The notes under the pieces: generated by a model
What the model saw: only the letters and a program-made list of their open reading frames with translations
Databases searched by the model: none
What the model was told of the DNA's origin: nothing
NCBI GenBank assembly: GCA_910585605.1
Contig: CAJUFL010000002.1
Coordinates: forward strand, 74,843-138,842
DNA from: an uncultured Lachnospiraceae bacterium
Lineage (GTDB): Bacteria; Bacillota; Clostridia; Lachnospirales; Lachnospiraceae
Direction: 5' to 3'
Length of the DNA stretch: 64,000 nucleotides
Made by a program: the position numbers and the translations under genes
Shown here: piece after piece, positions 17,597 through 25,351 of the stretch
Numbering within the stretch: the first letter of the stretch is position 1
Layout: each line of letters starts with the position of its first letter

Positions 17597-18446
17597 AGCA
17601 GTCCAGCTCCTTTCCTGTCAATTGGGTAAAAACGCTTTCAAGAGTTGGCTCCGTAGAATGTATTGCTTCAATGGCATCTTTTTCCAAATATTCCTTCATT
17701 TGAAGAGCAGAGGCACTGCTGTTTTCCAGTAAAACCATCTCTCCATCTTTCAAAGTCACCCGGAACTTATTTAGATAATTATATTTTCTGCAAATATCCA
17801 CTGGTTTTCCATATTCTATAATCTGTCCTTCATGTAACAGTGCCACTTGGTCACAGAGACTTTCCGCTTCAAACATATTATGCGTTGTAAGAAAGATTGT
17901 CGTCCCTCTCTCCCTCTGCTCTGATAAAACGGTATGTATTTCTTTTGTCGTAACAGGGTCCAGTCCAGAAGTTGGTTCATCAAGAAATAATATTTCCGCA
18001 TGATTCATTAGTGCCCTTGCCAGAGATAATCTGTTTTTCATGCCTTTTGAAAGTTTTGAAACTGCCTTATTACGGTCGTCATACAATTCGATTCTTTTCA
18101 GAATCTCTGCAATTCTTTTATGCGGAACATGATAAATATCTGCATAAAACAACAAATTATCATATACTGATAACCGGTCATATAATCCAAAGCTGTCCAT
18201 CATGATTCCCATTTTTCCATGCTCCAAAACACTTAACTCTCTTGTATCTTTTCCCAAAATACCTGCATATCCGCTATCCTGCACCAACTGTCCCGTAAGA
18301 ATTTTAATCAAGGTGGTCTTCCCTGCTCCAGAGGGACCTAACAATCCAAAAATCTCTCCTTTTTGTATTTCAAAAGTAACCGTGTCCAAAATTTGCTTCC
18401 CTGCAAATCTGATGGAAAGCTCCCTTACTGTCATCGCATTTCTCAT
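17589..18446 (-). CDS. ABC transporter ATP-binding protein
   Basis: A 285-residue ABC ATPase: Walker A GPSGAGKTT, signature LSKGMKNRLSLA (the usual SGG is SKG, a common variant) and Walker B LFLDEPTSGLDP, with a switch His in TTHNMFEAE. The C-terminal 80 residues form the extra domain seen in drug/peptide exporter ATPases. It pairs with the permease that follows; DUF3021 ends 1 bp upstream. Confidence 0.88.
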   Translation of the reverse strand: MRNAMTVRELSIRFAGKQILDTVTFEIQKGEIFGLLGPSGAGKTTLIKILTGQLVQDSGYAGILGKDTRELSVLEHGKMGIMMDSFGLYDRLSVYDNLLFYADIYHVPHKRIAEILKRIELYDDRNKAVSKLSKGMKNRLSLARALMNHAEILFLDEPTSGLDPVTTKEIHTVLSEQRERGTTIFLTTHNMFEAESLCDQVALLHEGQIIEYGKPVDICRKYNYLNKFRVTLKDGEMVLLENSSASALQMKEYLEKDAIEAIHSTEPTLESVFTQLTGKELDCYE

Positions 18447-18447
18447 T

Positions 18448-18924
18448 TTATTTTTCCTCCCCTGCTTTCAATCTTTTAAGTGCTTCTTCCATTTGCTTGT
18501 TCTCTGTCTTTTCCTTTATTATCATTACCAGATAACTTACAGCAAACGATATTCCAAAACAAATCAAGAACATTACCCATGGCTGCCACATATTTGCCGG
18601 AAACCAATGAAATATTATCACAAAAGCAGCTATTACCATGACAATTACCGTCAGCATGCAAATCGTCCTTAGCCAAATCGGCATTTTTTTAATAAAAATA
18701 TCTGTAAAGAACACAAACCGGATACCTACTATTAAAACAGATACACATAAAAACTGAAAAGCAACTTTTGCAGGAATGCCTTTGTTTCCCAGCCCAAACA
18801 TAGCAGAAAAACCCTTTGCAGACTCCCCAAATATAAGACAAAAAACATTCAGCGTCAGCATTGCAAATCCAAATACAATAAATACCTGCCCTATATAATC
18901 AAAAATGGTTTTCTTTTCTTCCAT
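18448..18924 (-). CDS. DUF3021 family membrane protein
   Basis: A 158-residue protein with four membrane helices and a basic C-terminal tail. The size, topology and position directly after a stand-alone LytTR protein identify the DUF3021 family. Members are thought to act as a membrane partner that restrains the adjacent LytTR regulator. The gene is separated from both neighbours by at most 1 bp. Confidence 0.82.
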   Translation of the reverse strand: MEEKKTIFDYIGQVFIVFGFAMLTLNVFCLIFGESAKGFSAMFGLGNKGIPAKVAFQFLCVSVLIVGIRFVFFTDIFIKKMPIWLRTICMLTVIVMVIAAFVIIFHWFPANMWQPWVMFLICFGISFAVSYLVMIIKEKTENKQMEEALKRLKAGEEK

Positions 18925-19365
18925 TTATATCACCCCCAATCTTTTTTTCAATTCATCGGCGTACTGCCTTGACGCAATAATCTGCTCACCATTGGACATC
19001 GTAACACGAATTTTTCTGTTAATATCCGCTTTCAGGGACTGAATATTTTGCAAATGAATAAGAAATGATTTACTCACCCGGAAAAACCCATATTCCCCAA
19101 GCCGCTGCTCTAATTCATATAACCGGAATTCCGATTCGTACACCTCATCAGATGTATAGATAAAACATCTCCTATCCACACTTTCTATATATATGATCCG
19201 TGCAACATCCAGTAAATGGGTTTCACCATCTTTTTTTGCTGTCATTTGATGATTCATCATTCGCAGGGTCGCTAATATCTTTTCCACATCGGCTGTCAGC
19301 TGTTTGCAGGTAACAGAAATATTTAAATCCTCCGCCTTTTCATCAACAATAATCTCTATCTTCAA
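18925..19365 (-). CDS. LytTR-domain DNA-binding regulator
   Basis: A 146-residue protein. Its C-terminal two thirds are a LytTR domain: IIYIESVDRRCFIYT (about 57-71), ELEQRLGEYGFFRVSKSFLI (about 84-103) and GEQIIASRQYADELKKRL near the end. There is no receiver domain. It heads the DUF3021-ABC operon, and a perfect 19-bp dyad (19406-19424) upstream may be its operator. The inferred role is transcriptional control of the ABC exporter. Confidence 0.88.
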   Translation of the reverse strand: MKIEIIVDEKAEDLNISVTCKQLTADVEKILATLRMMNHQMTAKKDGETHLLDVARIIYIESVDRRCFIYTSDEVYESEFRLYELEQRLGEYGFFRVSKSFLIHLQNIQSLKADINRKIRVTMSNGEQIIASRQYADELKKRLGVI

Positions 19366-19405
19366 AATCTCTCCGCCTTTCCAATTTTACTATATCATAT
19401 GTCAC

Positions 19406-19424
19406 CAATTTTCTTTGAAAATTG
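19406..19424 (-). promoter_or_regulatory. Perfect dyad upstream of the LytTR-DUF3021-ABC operon
   Basis: CAATTTTC-TTT-GAAAATTG, two perfect 8-bp arms separated by 3 bp, about 40 bp upstream of the operon start. TATAGT (minus strand) lies between it and the start, so the dyad covers the expected -35 region. Confidence 0.45.
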
Positions 19425-19572
19425 ATGGACTGCTTCACCTGCTCTTTGTACATATTACACCCCTTAAGAAATGTTTATCAATCCCTTAAACATATGATGC
19501 CCATTTTGATACATAAGCTGCCATTTCTCTGGATTCAATAAAAAAAGAACTTACCTCGTTTTGATGTAACCA

Positions 19573-19601
19573 TTGACATTACACCAATCCAGTGTTATAG
19601 T
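19573..19601 (+). promoter_or_regulatory. Sigma-A promoter of the SirTM-macrodomain operon
   Basis: TTGACA (19573-19578), exact 17-bp spacer and TATAGT (19596-19601), 60 bp before the sirtuin start. The spacer contains an ACAC...GTGT dyad (19581-19595) that could bind a repressor. Confidence 0.7.
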
Positions 19602-19661
19602 ATCTTTACCGGTTGTAATAATAATCATTACAGCAAAAATATTTTTTAGGAGATACTTATT

Positions 19662-20594
19662 ATGAAAATTCCAATGGTTTATGCAAATGATTATTTTTTT
19701 CAAGATATTCCTTATGAAGAGCAAATCAGGCTTGCTGCTAAAATGATCAAAGCTTCCGATATGGTACTGATCGGTGCTGGTGCCGGTGCTTCTGCTGCTG
19801 CCGGACTCACGTACAGTGGAAAACGGTTTACAGTAAATTTTTCGGAATTTATAGAAAAATACGGTTTCGCAAATATGCCGGATATGTATGCAGCAGGATT
19901 TTATCCCTTCCCCACCGAGGAAGCAAAATGGGGATACTGGTCAAAGCACAGCATGATAAACCGTTTTCTGCCGCCTGCCCTTCCTCTGTATCAGATGCTT
20001 TATCAAATGGTACAGGGTAAAGAACATTTTGTTTTAACAACCAATGTGGACCATCAGTTCCAGAAAGCCGGCTTTGCCGACGAAAACATTTTTGCAACAC
20101 AAGGGGATTACGGTATGATACAATGTGAAAAAGGCTGTCATGCAAAAACCTATGATGCGGAAGAATTGTTCCGGCAGATGGAGCAGGCAAGACATGACTG
20201 TGTCATCCCCTCTTACATGATTCCCAAATGTCCTGTCTGCGGCGGCAATATGGCTATGCATCTCCGCTGTGACCAATATTTTGTGGAGGATAAACACTGG
20301 CATGAAGCAGCTGCACGGTATGAAGCATTTCTTGAGCGTATGGCTGACCAAAAGACTGTATTATTGGAACTGGGGGTGGGATTCAACACACCTGCCATCA
20401 TTCGTTTTCCTTTTGAGAAAATGATGCGGGAATATCATCATTTTTCCCTTATCCGCTTGAACCTGAAGGAAGCCTTTATTCCAAAAAGCGTCAAGGAAAG
20501 AGCAGTGGGCATCAATATGGATATGGAACAGGTAATAGCCCACCTATGCAAAAAATTGAATGTTGAGGTGATGAAAATAAATGAAGCAAAATGA
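19662..20594 (+). CDS. Class M sirtuin (SirTM), probable protein ADP-ribosyltransferase
   Basis: A 310-residue Sir2-fold protein. NAD-binding motifs: GAGAGASAAAGLTYSG (about 39-54) and TTNVDHQFQ (about 126-134). The catalytic His of deacetylase sirtuins is replaced by Gln in ATQGDYGMIQC (about 146-156), the hallmark of SirTM. A Zn ribbon is formed by Cys156/Cys160 and CPVCGG near 189. Known SirTM proteins ADP-ribosylate a lipoylated GcvH-like protein in an oxidative-stress response. The last 14 bp overlap the macrodomain gene. The usual companions, GcvH-L and lipoate ligase LplA2, are absent from this window. Confidence 0.85.
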   Translation: MKIPMVYANDYFFQDIPYEEQIRLAAKMIKASDMVLIGAGAGASAAAGLTYSGKRFTVNFSEFIEKYGFANMPDMYAAGFYPFPTEEAKWGYWSKHSMINRFLPPALPLYQMLYQMVQGKEHFVLTTNVDHQFQKAGFADENIFATQGDYGMIQCEKGCHAKTYDAEELFRQMEQARHDCVIPSYMIPKCPVCGGNMAMHLRCDQYFVEDKHWHEAAARYEAFLERMADQKTVLLELGVGFNTPAIIRFPFEKMMREYHHFSLIRLNLKEAFIPKSVKERAVGINMDMEQVIAHLCKKLNVEVMKINEAK

Positions 20595-21411
20595 TATTAT
20601 GAATAGCTTTCTTTCCTGCCTGAGGGAGGATTCTGACGAATACCAAAGCCTTAAATTTCCGAATACAACGGAAGAACAGAAAACACTCATCCGTTCACTT
20701 ATGAACATCCGTATGCCGAAAGCAATACCTGAAAAGCTGCTCCATGCACAGAATCTGTATTTACAGGAAGAGTCAGCATTAAAGGGAACTATTCCCCTAT
20801 CAGAAATCCCTACTGTCAGGGAAACATATAACAGCAGCCATCCTTTTGCAGATAGAATTTCAATTTGGCAGGGAGATATCACAAGACTATGCACAGGAGC
20901 CATCGTAAATGCTGCCAACTCCCAAATGTTAGGATGCTTTGTCCCCTGCCACCGATGCATTGATAATGCAATACACAGTGCGGCAGGCTTGCAGCTCCGG
21001 GAAGAATGTAATCATATTATGAATCGGAAACGAATTCAATACGGCAGACAATATGAGGAACCGGTCGGAACAGCCATCCTCACAGACAGCTACAATCTCC
21101 CCTGTGATCATGTGATCCACACTGTCGGTCCCATTGTACATAACGGGCTGACAGAATCGTTACGACAGGATTTACGCAACTGCTATGAAAGTGTACTGAA
21201 CTGCTGTATGGATAATGGAATTGCCTCTGTTGCCTTCTGCTGTATTTCAACAGGAGAATTTCATTTTCCAAATGAAGAGGCTGCAACAATTGCTGTAGAA
21301 ACTGTAACAAACTTTCTCACTTCTCATGCAGACTGCGGTATATATAGAATTCTGTTTAACGTATTTAAAGACACAGACAAAACCATTTACGAAAAAATCT
21401 TAGGGCATTAA
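20581..21411 (+). CDS. Zn-containing macrodomain protein, ADP-ribosyl hydrolase
   Basis: A 276-residue protein: about 80 helical residues, then a macrodomain. Visible motifs are WQGDITRLCTGAIVNAANSQ (about 95-114), the zinc motif GCFVPCHRCIDNAIHSAAG (about 118-136) and the phosphate loop STGEFHFPNEEA (about 223-234). Zn-macrodomains remove the ADP-ribose that SirTM adds, making the pair a reversible modification switch. It overlaps the sirtuin gene, so the two are translated together. A terminator overlaps its stop. Confidence 0.88.
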   Translation: MKQNDIMNSFLSCLREDSDEYQSLKFPNTTEEQKTLIRSLMNIRMPKAIPEKLLHAQNLYLQEESALKGTIPLSEIPTVRETYNSSHPFADRISIWQGDITRLCTGAIVNAANSQMLGCFVPCHRCIDNAIHSAAGLQLREECNHIMNRKRIQYGRQYEEPVGTAILTDSYNLPCDHVIHTVGPIVHNGLTESLRQDLRNCYESVLNCCMDNGIASVAFCCISTGEFHFPNEEAATIAVETVTNFLTSHADCGIYRILFNVFKDTDKTIYEKILGH

Positions 21412-21428
21412 AGCACCCTAAGATTTTT
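21392..21428. terminator. Bidirectional terminator after the SirTM-macro operon
   Basis: AAAAATCTTAGGG / CCCTAAGATTTTT, a perfect 13-bp stem with T runs on both strands. The left arm lies inside the last codons of the macrodomain gene. It also serves the convergent gene ending at 21441. Confidence 0.88.
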
Positions 21429-21440
21429 GTCCTTACTTTG

Positions 21441-22250
21441 TTATATTTTCATATCCAGATTCGCTCCCGTCTCATCTGCCGTTTTTTCGTCTTTTACCCA
21501 CTCTTCTTTCACCGCTTCCATTATAATCTGCATATCTCCGGTATCCAGATAAACTTCTCCATTTTTTGTCTGCCTTGTTTTACTGGCTAAAAACTGCTCC
21601 GCCTTTCCCATATTGACCTTATCAGTATTTTTATCTCTTTCTGCCATCTTTTCCTTCTCTTTATTTTCATCTGCTGCCTTTTCAATAGATATCTTCAATT
21701 CCTTCTTTTTCTTAGCAGTCTTCTCTCTGATTCTCTCAGTCAGATTTTCTGCGTTTTTCCGTGCCTCTTCACGAAGCTTTTTATTCAGTTTGTCATCACG
21801 ACGGGTATAACCAAAATGATAATATTTTCCGTTTTCATCCACATAACAGTGGCTGGTCCTTTCCACAACACCACCAAGTGCATTATAATAAGCCATAACC
21901 GTTTTTTCTGCCCGCTCAATATCCTTTATCGTCTGCTTATATTTCTCTGCCGCCTCCGGATCATTCTGCATCTTTTCCAAAAGTGCCGGATGAATCGTTA
22001 TGGTTCCTATTTTATTATCCCTTCTCATACTTAGACCAATGCCTGTTTCCAGATTGACAGAGGATACCTGTTTTTGTATGCTCTTAAGATATTCCTCATT
22101 GCTGCTTTTCCGTACAGCTTCCCCTTTTCCCTTAACCTCTTCAGCCTCTTTTACTTTCTTTTGCTCTGAAATCTCTGCATACTTTGTTTTTTGAGATGCA
22201 TATGTAGCTTCATATACATTGTTGCAGCTGTTTACTCCTGTAATTGCCAT
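21441..22250 (-). CDS. Uncharacterised coiled accessory protein, paralogue of the gene at 9484-10815
   Basis: Start placed at the ATG ending at 22250 (MAITGVNS), behind ATCAAGGAGGA; 269 residues. Function unknown. Residues about 85-190 align with the 9484-10815 protein: HPALLEKMQNDPEAAEKY, DENGKYYHFGYTRRDDK and a long Lys/Glu-rich coiled coil. No signal peptide or membrane segment. It follows the truncated LytTR pair (54 bp from the kinase stop) and may be its downstream target or cargo. It resembles Lachnospiraceae DUF6033-type proteins, but I cannot confirm this. Confidence 0.62.
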   Translation of the reverse strand: MAITGVNSCNNVYEATYASQKTKYAEISEQKKVKEAEEVKGKGEAVRKSSNEEYLKSIQKQVSSVNLETGIGLSMRRDNKIGTITIHPALLEKMQNDPEAAEKYKQTIKDIERAEKTVMAYYNALGGVVERTSHCYVDENGKYYHFGYTRRDDKLNKKLREEARKNAENLTERIREKTAKKKKELKISIEKAADENKEKEKMAERDKNTDKVNMGKAEQFLASKTRQTKNGEVYLDTGDMQIIMEAVKEEWVKDEKTADETGANLDMKI

Positions 22251-22304
22251 AATTTTTTCCTCCTTGATCATAAATATTTAAAGTCCTTTTCTATAAAACA
22301 CATT

Positions 22305-23120
22305 TTACAGGTTCTTTATGCTTTCCTGTAGCAGCACCACAATACGGAACTCATTCCCTGTCTGAAATTCAAAATCAAATTCGTTCAGGCTGTTATCCAT
22401 CTTATGGACATACCGTTCCATTTCCTGAAAACTTCCGCTTACTGCAAGTCCTTTTACATTAGTCAAATGATTCCGCATTTCGTGTTTCATCCGGCGGATG
22501 CCCTCATAAAACTGTTCTACTTCCTCCATTCTCTCTTTCATGGCAAGAACCTGCTGCTTTTCCATAAAATGCTTTTCCCTTTCCTGCAAAAGAGCATGAT
22601 ATCTCTGATAAATATAAATCGCCGATGCCTCTCCTGTATACAACAAAAGAGCAATACACGGTATCTTCCATGCCATCTCGTTACGCATTTCAAACAGATA
22701 AAACATCTCCTGTATACCGGGCACTACTACGATATCCATCACCATCAATGCAAACATACGACCTACAATGTTAAGCACAGATAAAAAAAACATATCCTGC
22801 CCATTCATCTGTAAAGGCTTTTTCACCAGCTTGCTTAAAATAGCAACCATGGTGACGAAAAAAAATGTATATCCAATTCCCTGTAAAAATACGCCTATAG
22901 TAACCTGATTATAATATCTGGCAATGTCGTGTATACTTCTTCCTGTATCTATATCCGCCAGAAGCAGCCGTTGAATGGGCTGGTAAACCCCCAGTTCCAT
23001 CAAAAAACTCAATGCATTCAGATTATAAAACAGCAATATAATAAAAACAGGCTTTACCAGAATATCCAGATAATATTTTAATCCCTTTTTTAAACCCGAA
23101 TATTTACCTGTCACTGCCAT
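22305..23120 (-). CDS. Agr-type sensor kinase lacking its ATPase domain
   Basis: A 271-residue protein: about five membrane helices (20-185), a coiled linker, the dimerisation/His region MKHEMRNHLTNVKGL (about 211-225) and then ELE-rich helix up to FEFQTGN. In this family TGN is normally followed by PVTDVI and a roughly 150-residue HATPase domain. Here it is followed directly by EFRIVVLLQESI, which looks like the usual very C-terminus. The ATP-binding domain thus appears precisely deleted in frame, and the protein cannot autophosphorylate. It overlaps the truncated response regulator by 17 bp. Confidence 0.65.
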   Translation of the reverse strand: MAVTGKYSGLKKGLKYYLDILVKPVFIILLFYNLNALSFLMELGVYQPIQRLLLADIDTGRSIHDIARYYNQVTIGVFLQGIGYTFFFVTMVAILSKLVKKPLQMNGQDMFFLSVLNIVGRMFALMVMDIVVVPGIQEMFYLFEMRNEMAWKIPCIALLLYTGEASAIYIYQRYHALLQEREKHFMEKQQVLAMKERMEEVEQFYEGIRRMKHEMRNHLTNVKGLAVSGSFQEMERYVHKMDNSLNEFDFEFQTGNEFRIVVLLQESIKNL

Positions 23121-23631
23121 ATAACAGATTAACCTTTAACTGAAGCCGTACCTTATGTCCTTCACTTTCAATATAATAAATATGATCAATCGGGATATTT
23201 TTTGTAGAATTTGCAAAATGCAGCACTAAAGATGCCGGCTTCGAAACTTCGTGCCTGCCAGCTGTTTTTACTGCCCGTTCCAAAACTTCTGCAAATTTTT
23301 TTTCATCGATTGGCTTTAACATGTAGTGAAAGGCCTCTACATCAAACGCATCATATACATATTTCTCATATCCGGTAACAAAAATAATCACCGGCTGTTT
23401 TTCCAAATCAGATTCACGAATTTTTCGTGCCAAAGACATCCCATCTAAAGAATCTGCATCATCTTTCATCTCAATATCAAGAAACAGCAAGTCATATAAT
23501 TTGCCATCTGCAAGATAATCCTTTGCCGAAGCATATTCTTTTATGCTGTATTCACTATTTTGTTTTTTTATTAAAGAAGAGAGATATGTCCTTATATTTT
23601 TTTCATCATCACAAATTGCTATTTTCATCAT
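23104..23631 (-). CDS. Response regulator with truncated LytTR domain
   Basis: Start placed at the ATG ending at 23631 (MMKIAICDD); 175 residues. The receiver domain is complete (ICDDE, FLDIEM with the phosphoacceptor Asp, VTGYE, KPID). The LytTR DNA-binding domain stops after its first third: IYYIESEGHKVRLQLK is followed by VNLLYGSDR and a stop, whereas about 60 more residues are expected. It probably cannot bind DNA normally. Together with the kinase lacking its ATPase domain it looks like a decayed, or dominant-negative, two-component pair. The promoter has a CCGATATA element. Confidence 0.65.
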   Translation of the reverse strand: MMKIAICDDEKNIRTYLSSLIKKQNSEYSIKEYASAKDYLADGKLYDLLFLDIEMKDDADSLDGMSLARKIRESDLEKQPVIIFVTGYEKYVYDAFDVEAFHYMLKPIDEKKFAEVLERAVKTAGRHEVSKPASLVLHFANSTKNIPIDHIYYIESEGHKVRLQLKVNLLYGSDR

Positions 23632-23731
23632 ATTCGTTCCCGCTTTATCAAAATTTACGAACATTTTTCAACTAATGATTTCTCTATCCATTTATTGTAT
23701 ACTTTTTCTGGCATCCTGCCTTTTTATTTCA

Positions 23732-23803
23732 TATATCGGAACCACTGTACTTGTAATTGATAAGTAAGACGCGATTAGACATTCCGACTGCACAAATGGA
23801 CAT
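23732..23803 (-). promoter_or_regulatory. CCGATATA promoter element with LytTR-like box
   Basis: Minus-strand CCGATATA at 23732-23739, about 100 bp before the response regulator. CACAAATGGACAT (23791-23803) resembles the distal LytTR box at 26.2 kb and lies at nearly the same distance (55 versus 56 bp from the CCG). The proximal copy is poor. Confidence 0.4.
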
Positions 23804-23812
23804 TTATACAAT

Positions 23813-23853
23813 AAAAAAGGTGCTATACCAAAGGTTTCCTTTGGTATAACACC
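23813..23853 (-). terminator. Terminator of the 23891-26155 operon
   Basis: GGTGCTATACCAAAGG / CCTTTGGTATAACACC stem with one mismatch, followed by a T run on the minus strand, 38 bp after the stop of the last gene. Confidence 0.88.
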
Positions 23854-23890
23854 AAATAAATATATTATCAGTATTTGACAGCAGCCATAT

Positions 23891-24508
23891 CTACAGCCTG
23901 TATTTATCATTTAAGAAATCCCAAAATTTCTTATAATCCATATATCCCTTACGGTTCCCGGCAGTATACTGCATATCCATAGCCTTTTTTAATACAGTCA
24001 GCCAGTTTGTTTTATCAAACATATTCTGATAAGTGAAACTTCCATAAGTATCCCTGTTATGTGCCTGTGCCATCATTAATCTCATCTGAGCATCCGGATA
24101 TTCCCCAGTTTCCGTCAGGTGACAGGAGTATGCATACATATCAAAGCTGTCACAATTTCTGGGGTCTACTTTCGAGATATCTACCATACGTTCTGTAACG
24201 TTTCCTTCTGCATCCCATGACTTTACTCTGTATACCGGATGATCTGCATCAAAATCCTGTGGTTTATAAACAGACACAGAACAACCTGCACATACCTCTG
24301 CCCATGCACCAATCAATTTGTCTCCCTCTTCACCATCATTCAGACCGTGCAGAACAATTCCAGAGCTTCCTGCCGTTACAGTTCCTGCTTTTACTCTGTC
24401 TGCCTGACTTACATAATGGTCAAAATCACTGCATGCAGTAATGTCAGTATTTTTTCTGGCTTTATAAGCCTCCGGGGATATTACTGCTCCAATCCCACTA
24501 ATTCCCAT
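23891..24508 (-). CDS. Uncharacterised accessory protein (MGISGIGA type)
   Basis: A 205-residue soluble protein of unknown function. The N-terminus MGISGIGAVISPEAYKARK is close to MGIAGIGADIGSWKDAF of the first gene of the same operon. A compact, probably beta-containing middle part has several Cys and aromatic residues (WAEVCAGCSVSVYKPQDF near 68-85). No signal peptide or membrane segment. It is the last gene of the operon and is preceded by a strong RNA hairpin (24524-24551). Confidence 0.62.
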   Translation of the reverse strand: MGISGIGAVISPEAYKARKNTDITACSDFDHYVSQADRVKAGTVTAGSSGIVLHGLNDGEEGDKLIGAWAEVCAGCSVSVYKPQDFDADHPVYRVKSWDAEGNVTERMVDISKVDPRNCDSFDMYAYSCHLTETGEYPDAQMRLMMAQAHNRDTYGSFTYQNMFDKTNWLTVLKKAMDMQYTAGNRKGYMDYKKFWDFLNDKYRL

Positions 24509-24523
24509 ATAATACTCCTTTCT

Positions 24524-24551
24524 GACAGCTCCTCTTGCAGTCGGAGCTGTC
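24524..24551 (-). promoter_or_regulatory. Hairpin directly before a ribosome binding site
   Basis: GACAGCTCC / GGAGCTGTC, perfect 9-bp arms with a 10-base loop, ending 2 bp upstream of the AAAGGAG ribosome site of the gene at 23891-24508. It has no T run, so it is not a terminator. It may set mRNA processing or translation of the last gene. Confidence 0.5.
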
Positions 24552-24603
24552 CCCGCTCTCCTGAAAGGTCCAAGCGGATTTTTAATAATTTTTCAAATCT
24601 AAT

Positions 24604-25326
24604 CTACAAAGCATTAGTTCCATTATTTCCTATTATAATGTTGGCATCAAAGAATGCTGCTGCTTTCATCTTCAGCATCTGCTCGTTTACAAATGGATAT
24701 GCATCTCCCGCTGCGATACTTTCATAATATAATTTTCTCTGTATCGACGTTTCCTGCCATTCTTTTTCCTGAAGCTTTTTCTTCTCCACAAACTTATCCA
24801 GCTGTTTCTTCATTTTTTTCTTTTTCTCCAGCCTGCGTTCCCAGAAAGTTTCCTCTGGTTTTAGTTCAAATGCAGATGCCGACAGATAACTTTGTCCATA
24901 ACACTCTTCTTTTGTGGCTCCAAAATGCAAAACAGACCAGTTTTTACTATGCCATGCATCAAAAAATGAAAAGTTAGCACGGATTGCATCCAGTACATAC
25001 GCTTCATATTCCGGATCGTTTTTCATCGCTTCAAAGCCTTCTTCCGTAATCTGTATATTCCAAATCCAACCTGACTGGGAAGGATCAAGTGGTATCTGAG
25101 AAATCTTGTCATGAATATACTTCTTATATTCTTCCATAGACATGTCTTTTACTGAAACGGAATCTGATTTACTAATCTTTGCCAGCTCTCTTATCTCTTC
25201 ATACCTTCCGGCCAGTTCTTCGTTAAACTCTCTGGTTCCTCCTGAAGAACTAAGCATCTCATGAGTTCTGGAAAAATTATTGTATGCCTTTGTCATATAA
25301 TCTACGCTAAATGCATTATAATTCAT
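24604..25326 (-). CDS. Uncharacterised accessory protein with coiled C-terminus
   Basis: A 240-residue soluble protein of unknown function starting MNYNAFSVDYMTKAYNNF. Residues about 95-150 (ITEEGFEAMKNDPEYEAYV, then FGATKEECYG) and the following Lys/Glu-rich coil resemble the shared middle part of the proteins at 9484-10815 and 21441-22250, so it looks like a shorter member of that family. Middle gene of a three-gene operon, 25 bp after the first. Confidence 0.6.
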   Translation of the reverse strand: MNYNAFSVDYMTKAYNNFSRTHEMLSSSGGTREFNEELAGRYEEIRELAKISKSDSVSVKDMSMEEYKKYIHDKISQIPLDPSQSGWIWNIQITEEGFEAMKNDPEYEAYVLDAIRANFSFFDAWHSKNWSVLHFGATKEECYGQSYLSASAFELKPEETFWERRLEKKKKMKKQLDKFVEKKKLQEKEWQETSIQRKLYYESIAAGDAYPFVNEQMLKMKAAAFFDANIIIGNNGTNAL

Positions 25327-25351
25327 ATATACTCCTTTCCTGCCTTTATTC

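Noticed and set aside
23631..23664. Upstream start of the truncated response regulator (MFVNFDKAG)
   Set aside because: The receiver domain family starts at MKIAICDDE, and the extra residues have no ribosome site.
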